From assembly GCF_000741765.1 (NCBI RefSeq), contig NZ_JGZU01000006.1, forward strand, positions 1 to 63,917: a DNA stretch of 63,917 nucleotides. Reading direction: 5' to 3'. Position numbers and translations under genes: made by a program. This DNA is from Bifidobacterium tsurumiense (GTDB lineage Bacteria; Actinomycetota; Actinomycetes; Actinomycetales; Bifidobacteriaceae). The notes under the pieces were generated by a model, which worked only from the letters and a program-made list of their open reading frames with translations, had not been told where the DNA came from and ran no database searches. This document shows positions 16,721-25,810 of this stretch, in pieces. Numbering within the stretch: position 1 is the first letter of the stretch; each line of letters opens with the position of its first letter.

Positions 16721-18046
16721 TTAGAAGAGCAGCAATGAAGCTGCGCCCATGATGAAGAATGATGCAATCCAATACACCGGAACACCGGTCTTGAGGAAGG
16801 TCTTGGCATCCAGCTGGAGATATTCGACCGACCACATATTCCACGATTGGGTGAAGCAGGCCGAAACACCAAGGGTCGAGGGGATCACCAACAGTGCATA
16901 GAGGAACCAGCCGTTGAATACGCCCAGACCAAGCAGAATGGTCACGGTTGCAGCGCCTGCACCGAAGAGCTCCAGAGGTCCACGGAACAGGGCCAGCGGC
17001 GCAAGAATCAACACGGCCAGGGCCAGTACCAACTCGTTATTCGGGATGAACTGTCCCAAGATCGGGGTGAAGCCCGAAAGCACTCGAATGGCGGCGGCTT
17101 GGAACATGGTCAGGCAGAACAGCATGATAAGCAATCCGCCGATATCTCCGATCGCGACCTTTGCGGTGCCATTCATCTTCTCGACGAAGCCCTTCAACGA
17201 CTTCATATTGCCTGTGAACAGGAAGGTAAGAATAGTTGCGATCAGCAGTGAAGGCACTGCCTCCCACTTGAGAAATATGCTCAATGCCACGGGAACAATT
17301 GGCATAATATACGTCCATACAGGAACTTCTTTGGTTTCGACGCGCTCATTGGGATCGCCCACTTCATACGGTTCACCGTTGCGGATCTTCTTGGCATTGA
17401 GCAGGATGAAGAGGATTACGGCAATCATTTGAATGATCATGGCAACTATGCCGAATGACAAATAGTGATTGCCCCATTCAACCGTCTGACCGTCAGGGGA
17501 TTGGTAACCCTCGAAGAAGGTCGCGAATTGCACGAAGAGCACGGAATTCACCCACATTGCGGCGCCGATTGAGAGCGTGAAGACGCTTACCGCAATCTTC
17601 TTGGGCACACCGATGCGCGCCATGATGGGAAAGAGGATAACGCCAACGGCGATTGCCGAACCGACGCCGTATGCGCTGGTGAAGATAAGGCATGTGACGA
17701 GCGCAACCAGGATGGTCGCCAGAACAGGGCGCTTCTCCCCCACTTGGGCAGTTCGGTTGGAAATCGATGCGGCGATGCCCGTATCAACAAGCACCCGACC
17801 GAACCAAGCACCGAAGATGATCTGTACAGCAGTACCACCATAATTCAGTGCTGGCTGAGAGAACGTGTCCTTGATGAAATTGAAGGGCTCGTTATCGCCG
17901 GTGAGCACACCGATGTAATACACACCCGTCCACAGCACGGACAACACGAAGAATCCGACGGTGAGATTGCCGCCGCGCATGGCGTAGGCAATGAATCCGA
18001 CAAAGGTAACAATGAGCAGAATGCCCATGATCCATGTCCCGATCAT
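16721..18046 (-). CDS. GntP/ion-transporter-superfamily permease (gluconate- or organic-acid-like)
   Basis: A 441-residue, strongly hydrophobic transporter with about 11-12 membrane segments. The region FGAWFGRVLVDTGIAASIS followed by TSAYGVGSAIAVGVILFPIM resembles the conserved half-repeats of GntP and related anion:H+ symporters, as does the C-terminal SACFTQSWNMWSVEYL. The start is the ATG at 18046, supported by AAGGAGGAGTGG immediately upstream; an in-frame ATG at 18100 has no site. It is the first structural gene downstream of the LacI regulator and is followed by the isomerase after 282 bases. A carboxylated sugar is a reasonable guess for the substrate, from family only. Confidence 0.78.
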   Translation of the reverse strand: MIGTWIMGILLIVTFVGFIAYAMRGGNLTVGFFVLSVLWTGVYYIGVLTGDNEPFNFIKDTFSQPALNYGGTAVQIIFGAWFGRVLVDTGIAASISNRTAQVGEKRPVLATILVALVTCLIFTSAYGVGSAIAVGVILFPIMARIGVPKKIAVSVFTLSIGAAMWVNSVLFVQFATFFEGYQSPDGQTVEWGNHYLSFGIVAMIIQMIAVILFILLNAKKIRNGEPYEVGDPNERVETKEVPVWTYIMPIVPVALSIFLKWEAVPSLLIATILTFLFTGNMKSLKGFVEKMNGTAKVAIGDIGGLLIMLFCLTMFQAAAIRVLSGFTPILGQFIPNNELVLALAVLILAPLALFRGPLELFGAGAATVTILLGLGVFNGWFLYALLVIPSTLGVSACFTQSWNMWSVEYLQLDAKTFLKTGVPVYWIASFFIMGAASLLLF

Positions 18047-18160
18047 CCACTCCTCCTTGAGCTTGTGCATAAGCCATGCCGCATCTGCAGCATACCTCAT
18101 GCCGATTGTTGGCCTATAAGGTTTACTACTCGCAACGCAACCTGTTTATCGATTTAGTTT

Positions 18161-18216
18161 ATCGGTTACGTGTATCGGTTAACAGAAAGCATACACGGTT
18201 ATATGTGTAACGGTTA
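18161..18216. promoter_or_regulatory. Cluster of CGGTTA operator sites upstream of the permease
   Basis: Four copies of CGGTTA at 18163-18168, 18176-18181, 18196-18201 and 18211-18216. The last lies in the perfect 9-base palindrome taacggtta and the first two in tatcggtta. LacI-family operators often have this form (TAACCGTTA core). The adjacent LacI gene is the obvious candidate regulator. Confidence 0.55.
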
Positions 18217-18268
18217 ACTATGGCGTGTCGCATGTCAGAGACCGGATTGGATAATCGCGACAATAAGC

Positions 18269-18297
18269 CTTGATCGCTCTGGTTACAGGCGATCAAG
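18269..18297 (-). terminator. Hairpin downstream of the LacI gene
   Basis: Arms cttgatcgc (18269-18277) and gcgatcaag (18289-18297) pair perfectly around an 11-base loop. It is about 185 bases past the LacI stop, so it may end a longer transcript. Confidence 0.5.
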
Positions 18298-18481
18298 AGG
18301 ATTAGCGGGTCTTTGTCCACACTCATACAGGTTTTCAATGGCGGCGACCCCAAACCACAGTTCACGGAAGCCATCGACCTCGCATGAGCTCCAGCCGACC
18401 GCTTCCGCACAGGGTTGTTCGGGCAATCATCTACGCAACGACTGTCAAGACAGCCTGCACTCCAATGATTATTGCCATGAA

Positions 18482-19486
18482 TTAATGACGCGTAGTCGAA
18501 GCATAGACACGCAATTGCGCCGGAATCTCCTCCAACGTGTATTCCCCTTGGAAGCCATCGTATGCGCGAGCAATGAGCTTCTTGGCGGCAATACGACCCA
18601 TCTCAACAGGCGACTGATCCAGGCAAGTGATGCCGTCACCGCTATATTTCGCCCAGCGCTCATTGGCGAATGCACACAACCCAAGAGCACGCCGCTGTTC
18701 GGAGTTCAACGCCTCCAGAACATCTTGCATCGTCTCGTCATTATTGGCGAACAAGCACACGCGTCGATCGTTGTGTTCGGCAATGATAGTGCCTAATCGT
18801 TCCGCCAAATCCGCCTCGCCTTGGCGATACACCAGCACTTCGCCATCCACGGCACGATCAAGGAAGTATTGCTCCACGGCCTCGCGTCTCATAATTCGCG
18901 TCGATATTCCCTCGCTGGGGCACGATACGAAAATCACATAATCAAAGCCCTGTTCGACCAGATGATCCAACATGGCAAACGACGCCCCATGATTATCCGT
19001 GGCGACGCAGTCACAAATAATCGGCTGCACAATGCGATCCAACATCACCATGGCTGATTCTGTCGACTGTGATACTCGCCCCAGCCACTCATCATTACGC
19101 CCTGTGGTATTCACAATGAGCCCGTCCACTTGGGCATCGACCAGCGACTCGATATTGGCCCGCTCCACAGCAGGCTGATTATTTGCATCACTGACCAGCA
19201 GTTGAATATCCCTGGACCTGCATTCCAGCTGAATGCCCTTCAATAACAGGGAGGTGAAGGGATTGCCGATATCGGCCACACTCACGCCGATCATATGACT
19301 TACGGTTGCTTTCAAGCCCTGAGCCATGCGATTGGGACGATACCCCAACTTTTTAATAACAGCTTCAATTCGAGATTTCGTATCAGGCGACATATAGCCG
19401 AATTCGCCATGCAAATACCGCGAAATCGTAGTTTTGGAAACCCCCACAGCCTGAGCCACATCACCCATGCTCGGCTGCCGATTCAT
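18482..19486 (-). CDS. LacI-family transcriptional regulator
   Basis: A 334-residue repressor. The N-terminal helix-turn-helix reads MGDVAQAVGVSKTTISRYLHGEFGYMS, followed by the hinge region and a periplasmic-binding-protein-like effector domain (about 60-334) with LIVNTTGRND and FANNDETMQDVLEAL. I chose the ATG at 19486 because AGGAG lies upstream; in-frame codons at 19501 and 19552 lack sites. It lies between the GH1 gene and the permease/hxl run, all leftward. The CGGTTA operator cluster in the permease promoter and an inverted repeat in its own upstream region (19573-19597) suggest that it controls the permease operon and possibly itself. The effector is unknown. Confidence 0.9.
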   Translation of the reverse strand: MNRQPSMGDVAQAVGVSKTTISRYLHGEFGYMSPDTKSRIEAVIKKLGYRPNRMAQGLKATVSHMIGVSVADIGNPFTSLLLKGIQLECRSRDIQLLVSDANNQPAVERANIESLVDAQVDGLIVNTTGRNDEWLGRVSQSTESAMVMLDRIVQPIICDCVATDNHGASFAMLDHLVEQGFDYVIFVSCPSEGISTRIMRREAVEQYFLDRAVDGEVLVYRQGEADLAERLGTIIAEHNDRRVCLFANNDETMQDVLEALNSEQRRALGLCAFANERWAKYSGDGITCLDQSPVEMGRIAAKKLIARAYDGFQGEYTLEEIPAQLRVYASTTRH

Positions 19487-19572
19487 CCTACTCCTGCTCA
19501 TATGACCCCACTGCTTCACCCTGCCATCGCAAGGCACCATCCGTCTGTGCAATCAGCGTATCACAAGCAATG

Positions 19573-19597
19573 TTCACCGGTACACATGCACGGTGAA
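19573..19597. promoter_or_regulatory. Inverted repeat upstream of the LacI gene
   Basis: Arms ttcaccg (19573-19579) and cggtgaa (19591-19597) are separated by 11 bases. The position suggests a possible autoregulatory site. It does not closely match the CGGTTA cluster, so the assignment is weak. Confidence 0.3.
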
Positions 19598-19688
19598 TCA
19601 TACTGAATATGTCATTCCTATATATCGGAGGCCTTATTCGAAGACGGTTGAATCAGACTTCCTACGCAATACCATGAACGTAAACGCA

Positions 19689-19724
19689 ATGGGTGGGCTG
19701 TCGAATCGACGACCACCCACCCAT
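19689..19724 (-). terminator. Hairpin terminator of the GH1 gene
   Basis: The arm atgggtggg (19689-19697) pairs perfectly with cccacccat (19716-19724), and gtcg/cgac extends the stem across a small internal loop. It lies 48 bases past the GH1 stop on the leftward strand. Confidence 0.75.
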
Positions 19725-19771
19725 TCATCGGCGAATTCGCACGATTGCTGAAGCTATCTCAATAGCCGAGA

Positions 19772-21226
19772 TTAGGCCTCATCAAGCTCAATAGCATTGT
19801 CGTGCACGATTTCGCGATATCGCAGACCGGAATCCTTCCAGATACGCACTTGCGTATCGTAATCGACGCGGATAATGCCGAATCGTTTGGTGTATCCGAA
19901 TGACCACTCGAAATTGTCCAGCAAAGACCATGCGAAGTATCCGATCACATTGGCGCCCTGCTGCAAAGCCTTGGCCACAGCGCCGACATGGGCATTGAGG
20001 TATGCAACGCGCTTGGGATCATGCACTATCTTGCCGTGAGTCTCAATATCACTTTCGGCATTGGCACCTTCAATCGACACCGCTTCGCCCTCACTGACAT
20101 CATCATCCCAGGCAGAGCCATTTTCTGTCACCATAAGCGGCAGATCGGGGAATCGCTTGCTCAGCTCAACTAGGGTGTTGGTCAGGCCTTCGGGCTCCTG
20201 GTTCCAACCCATCGCAGTCAATTCGCCCTCAGGAGGCAGCACATCCACAATTTCCTGTGCTGGCACAGGGTTCTCTCCCCACACCGCTGCTGTATGCTGC
20301 TTAGGTGTTTCCAAGCCCTGCACATGCGTGGTCGCATAATAATTCAAACCCAACGAATGCAATGGCTGATGAATAATCTCCAAATCACTCTCTTGAATGC
20401 AAGACCAGTCGCTATCCTGTGCAGTGACCTCGAAAATCTCCGGATCGTAGCGTCCCTCAAGCATCGGCCCAAGGAACACCTCATTGGAAATCAAATCCGC
20501 ACGACGCTTCGCCGCAATATCGGCTTCGCTATCTGACTGAGCAATATGCACAGCCAAATTCAGCGTCACGGAGATATTGGCTTGATCGCCAAGCACGCCA
20601 TGCACTGCCTGTGCGCCCAGACCATGAGCCAGATTCAGATGATGGACGGCGTCCAAAGCCTTGCCGTAATCGGCGATACCCGGGGCGTGAATGCCGTTGC
20701 CATATCCCAAATATGCAGAGCACCACGGCTCATTAAAGGTTGTCCAAATGTCTACACGGTCGCCGAATGCCTTCGCAAGGGTCTCGGCATAGTCTGCATA
20801 TCGCTTAGACGTATCGCGATTCGTCCAACCTCCTCGATCCTCCAAATATTGCGGAAGATCCCAGTGATACATCGTCACAACTGGCTTGATATCGGCATCA
20901 CGAAGAGCATCGAGAAGACGCAGATAGTAATCAACACCCTTCTGGTTGACCTTACCACCGAGTTCAGGGAATATACGAGGCCATGCGACGGAAAGTCGGT
21001 ATGCATCGATGCCCAACTTCTTCATCAATTCAATATCTTCGGCATAGCGATGGTACTGATCACATGCTTCGGCTCCGGAAGAACCGTCAGAAATCACACC
21101 AGGACGTTCGCAGAACGTATCCCAAATCGAAGGCGTTCGCCCATCCTCATGTATTGCGCCTTCGACTTGATATGAAGCTGTGGCAGCCCCCCATATGAAC
21201 CGGTTAAGAAACTCGTATCGCTTCAT
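19772..21226 (-). CDS. Beta-glucosidase, glycoside hydrolase family 1
   Basis: A 484-residue GH1 enzyme, full length for the family and without a signal peptide. The N-terminal signature FIWGAATASYQVEGA is followed by DAYRLSVAWPRIFP, the acid/base Glu166 in TFNEPW, the nucleophile Glu368 in VTENG and the C-terminal substrate loop WSLLDNFEWSFGYTKRFGI. The loop after WSLLDNFEW lacks the S-x-K-Y signature of 6-phospho-glycosidases, so an unphosphorylated beta-glucoside (or beta-galactoside/fucoside) is likely. It has its own terminator and lies upstream of the LacI gene. Whether it feeds the hxl locus is uncertain. AAAGGAAG precedes the ATG. Confidence 0.94.
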   Translation of the reverse strand: MKRYEFLNRFIWGAATASYQVEGAIHEDGRTPSIWDTFCERPGVISDGSSGAEACDQYHRYAEDIELMKKLGIDAYRLSVAWPRIFPELGGKVNQKGVDYYLRLLDALRDADIKPVVTMYHWDLPQYLEDRGGWTNRDTSKRYADYAETLAKAFGDRVDIWTTFNEPWCSAYLGYGNGIHAPGIADYGKALDAVHHLNLAHGLGAQAVHGVLGDQANISVTLNLAVHIAQSDSEADIAAKRRADLISNEVFLGPMLEGRYDPEIFEVTAQDSDWSCIQESDLEIIHQPLHSLGLNYYATTHVQGLETPKQHTAAVWGENPVPAQEIVDVLPPEGELTAMGWNQEPEGLTNTLVELSKRFPDLPLMVTENGSAWDDDVSEGEAVSIEGANAESDIETHGKIVHDPKRVAYLNAHVGAVAKALQQGANVIGYFAWSLLDNFEWSFGYTKRFGIIRVDYDTQVRIWKDSGLRYREIVHDNAIELDEA

Positions 21227-23009
<1,783 letters not shown>

Positions 23010-23068
23010 AGCTCACACTGTGATGGGCTGATCCTCACATTGAATCAGCACTATTCACACGATTTCGA

Positions 23069-23112
23069 GATGGCCTGTGATTTCCCGCATCTGCTGGAGG
23101 TCACAGGCCATC
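23069..23112 (+). terminator. Hairpin downstream of gdhA
   Basis: Perfect 12-base arms gatggcctgtga (23069-23080) and tcacaggccatc (23101-23112) around a 20-base loop, 60 bases after the gdhA stop. There is no T run. The rest of the gap 23010-23441 holds no recognisable gene. Confidence 0.6.
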
Positions 23113-23441
23113 AACTATATGACCCACTTTATGAACTGGCTATGTTCAAAATGGAGTTCAAAGTGGATTGCATCAAAGTATGCCGCAGGCATAATACTGC
23201 AACGAGGACATGTGCCTTGCTCCGGCAGGCCCAAGGCATATAAACAGAGACACGATTCGCGTGCAGCCCTACTTTCTCACTCCCCCGTTCTTCATCCAAC
23301 TCTGTGATGCTTCTTCATCCGCTCCTTAAAGCTAAGGAATACAAATAAGGACCAAAGAAACAACAAAGAACGAAACGGATTCAGCTTCACTGTGACCGAA
23401 TTCAGCTGCTGCGGCAGCGATCTACTCATCAGAAAGCCGCC

Positions 23442-23846
23442 TCATCTCTCGGCTGATGTCATATTCTTAACATCCGCATCCATAGAACTCGATCGAGTCT
23501 TCTCTCGCTTCAAAGCATCCCTCAGGCTTACGGCACGTTTCATCCGCAAGGTATAGCGTACAGTCATTCCACCGGTGCCAAGCAAGACAGTTCCATATAA
23601 CACTGCCCACCAAGGGAATTTCGGCAAATCCGAATGTTTCCCTGCCTTATCTAAATCACCAGCCGGAGTAGGAATAATGCGTTCCCCAGTAACCAAGATA
23701 CGATGAGAATTAATTCCCAAAGGGGTGCACGTGACCAATGTGGCCAAATCCTTGCCTTCCACTGCTCGTATGGTTTGCGTATCTTCGGGTTCCACGACTT
23801 CAGTGGTAACGACCCGATAGGTGAGCACCTCACCAAAAGTCTCCAA
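23442..23846 (-). pseudogene. Truncated class C (pilus) sortase, C-terminal part only
   Basis: Open frame of about 134 residues matching the end of a class C sortase: GEVLTYRVVTTEVVEPEDTQ, then the catalytic Cys in TCTPLGINSHRILVTGER (Cys codon at 23727-23729, with the partner Arg in HRILV), then a transmembrane helix (WWAVLYGTVLLGTGGMTV) and a basic tail. Class C sortases are about 300-370 residues; the N-terminal signal anchor, the lid and the segment with the catalytic His are absent. The frame can be read upstream as far as TENITFIL but then meets a stop near 23950, with no suitable start. It therefore cannot make an active sortase. It sits next to pilin and adhesin genes, so it was probably their dedicated polymerase. 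Confidence 0.8.
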
Positions 23847-23880
23847 GATAAAGGTGATGTTCTCTGTTGGTGTGCCATTA

Positions 23881-23991
23881 TTACTCCTTGAACACCATGG
23901 AAGTGGGCAGAACGCTATTCACATCGAGCACAGTGCTGTCCGTATCGTCATCCCCGCGCCTAGAACAGTACAACTGAATGACCTTATCCAT
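23881..23991 (-). other. Short ORF (36 codons) abutting the sortase remnant
   Basis: An open frame from an ATG at 23991 to a TAA at 23881 encodes a 36-residue peptide beginning MDKVIQLYCSRRGDDDTDS. There is no good ribosome binding site and I recognise no family. It occupies the place where the missing N-terminal half of the sortase would be, so it may simply be deletion-junction sequence. Confidence 0.25.
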
Positions 23992-24027
23992 TCGAGTGAT
24001 ACCCCATTTTCATGAGTTCATACATGT

Positions 24028-24069
24028 GCGAAGGGGCGTTATCCGGAGAACCCCGATAACGCCCCTCGC
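24028..24069 (-). terminator. Terminator of the pilin operon
   Basis: Arms gcgaaggggcgttatc (24028-24043) and gataacgcccctcgc (24055-24069) pair almost perfectly, about 80 bases past the pilin stop on the leftward strand. It separates the pilin genes from the sortase remnant. Confidence 0.8.
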
Positions 24070-24149
24070 CTGTGTTCGCATGTGGATCAGTCCGTCGGGG
24101 CTACTTCACCCTTCAGACATCCCACTGTGAAACCTGTCTCAAATCCTCA

Positions 24150-25724
24150 TCAGCCCTTGGATGACTGACGTGCACGCTGAACCATCAGCAATGCGATTGC
24201 GAGAGCGAGGATCGCCACACCGACCAGCATCATCAGCACCTTGCCTGCAGCGCCGGTAAGTGGCAGATTAGGCATATTTGACTTGCTGTTCACGATATTG
24301 GCACCCATATTTGCAGTATCGGTGATATCAATCTTGGCCTGCTTGAACGTTACGGTCACCGCATTTTCGAGAAGCTTGAAGCCTGCAGGAGCGGTGGTTT
24401 TCTTGATTTGGAATTGCTTGGTCAAAGCGGTATCACCTTTTGCACTCTTTCCAAGGAAGATATCGGCGAAGTGCACAATACCGTTCGCATCAGAAGTAGC
24501 AGTAATTGTGTTTCCTTCGCCATCCAATACCGGATTGCCATCCGTATCCTGAAGCTCGAACACAGCACCTGCCAGTGCGCTTGCATCGGTGGTGTCATCG
24601 ACCTTCTTGAAGGCATAGTCACCGAACTTTGGAGTATCTTCGGTTTCCGCTGGCGGATTACCAGGGTTGGTTGGATTCTCACTGAACGGATCATATTCAT
24701 TGACAATTGGGAAGAAGCCGTTGGTAATCTCGCCGCCGTCTGGCGCAGATACTATCTTCGTACGAATCTTGATAACCACCACGTCACTTGCTGCCACGGA
24801 TGTAATCTTGCCGTCGGATCCAGCAACCAAAGATACCCTGATTGGCGTCTTGCCATCGGTGGTAGCAGCAAGTTGCTCAACGGTGAATGCTGAGGCATCC
24901 AATGCGGTACCACCCGTATACACGCCATCTGTCTTGGTAGGGTTTACCAAAACCTGCACGGCGGTCTTCAGGTCACTTGCAGTAGTTGGAGCCAGCGCAA
25001 GTGCTGGGTCTAATGGATCGACTGCATCAAACTTTGTGACGCCATTTTCTGAAGTAGGCACTTCCTGCTTCAAATCCCATGTGATGATATCGTCCACCTT
25101 ATGGTGTTGCTGGTATCTGCAATCTTCTTCACCAGGTGTGTTGAGCACATTCTTTGGATAAGCGTGAACGTCATAGTTCCAAGTGTTATTTGCCTGAGCA
25201 AAAGGAATGGTGACGAAGAATGGCTGAGCTTTCTCGGTGATTTCGTTATTTCCGATATTGGATTCGACCACATAATACAAACCAACAGGCAGATTGGTGA
25301 AGGCTGCAGTGCCGTTGCTGTCGGTAGTCTGCTGATCCTTTTGAGTAAGCGTGTATTCGGTACCGTCAATGGTGGCCTTCCCCGTGGTCAGGTCGCCGGT
25401 AGCCGAATCCAAACCTGTCCAACTCTCTTGCTTTGACAGATCCAAACCGTCTACTTGGTATACAGTGAACTGCACTCCAGACAGTGGGTTTGCACCCTCA
25501 GGAATATTGGTTATCTCAGTACCGTCATTCTTCTGATTTGCCCATGTGGCGGAATCCTCCTCATACTTATGTACGGTAATGGAACCAGTGCGACTCGTAT
25601 CGAAGTCAATATTTCCATCCGCACCCATAGCGAACGGTGCGACCGCAAAGGTGGCCACGCCGAGGGCGCAGGCAATGAGGAAGGCAAGAATCGCGTGTAT
25701 ACAGCGAACCATATTCCGTGTCAT
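24150..25724 (-). CDS. Sortase-dependent major pilin (backbone subunit, LPLTG anchor)
   Basis: A 524-residue surface protein. Signal peptide about 1-34 (AILAFLIACALGVATFAVAPFAMGAD). A pilin N-terminal domain carries the E-box-like YYVVESNIGNNEI, then the pilin motif VHAYPKN with Lys191, whose side chain would be joined to the next subunit. A middle isopeptide-type domain follows, then a C-terminal Cna-B/SpaA domain with FQIKKTTAPAGFKLLENAVTV. It ends with the sorting signal LPLTG (487-491), a hydrophobic helix and the basic tail QRARQSSKG. Polymerisation needs a class C sortase; the only one visible here is truncated. The start follows AAAGGAAG. The gene is 86 bases downstream of the adhesin gene and ends before a strong terminator, so the two form an operon. 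Confidence 0.9.
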   Translation of the reverse strand: MTRNMVRCIHAILAFLIACALGVATFAVAPFAMGADGNIDFDTSRTGSITVHKYEEDSATWANQKNDGTEITNIPEGANPLSGVQFTVYQVDGLDLSKQESWTGLDSATGDLTTGKATIDGTEYTLTQKDQQTTDSNGTAAFTNLPVGLYYVVESNIGNNEITEKAQPFFVTIPFAQANNTWNYDVHAYPKNVLNTPGEEDCRYQQHHKVDDIITWDLKQEVPTSENGVTKFDAVDPLDPALALAPTTASDLKTAVQVLVNPTKTDGVYTGGTALDASAFTVEQLAATTDGKTPIRVSLVAGSDGKITSVAASDVVVIKIRTKIVSAPDGGEITNGFFPIVNEYDPFSENPTNPGNPPAETEDTPKFGDYAFKKVDDTTDASALAGAVFELQDTDGNPVLDGEGNTITATSDANGIVHFADIFLGKSAKGDTALTKQFQIKKTTAPAGFKLLENAVTVTFKQAKIDITDTANMGANIVNSKSNMPNLPLTGAAGKVLMMLVGVAILALAIALLMVQRARQSSKG

Positions 25725-25810
25725 TGTTCTTCCTTTCTATATGAATAGGCCTACGCCCATTCCTTCTCCTTCACAGACCGAAGTCAGTGCTGATATTGCC
25801 CTCAACGAGA

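Larger units (their letters stand above)
18047..18481. other. Promoter region of the permease/hxl locus
   Basis: About 435 bases between the LacI gene and the permease. It contains a likely LacI-gene terminator (18269-18297) and a cluster of operator half-sites (18161-18216). No gene is visible. Confidence 0.5.
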
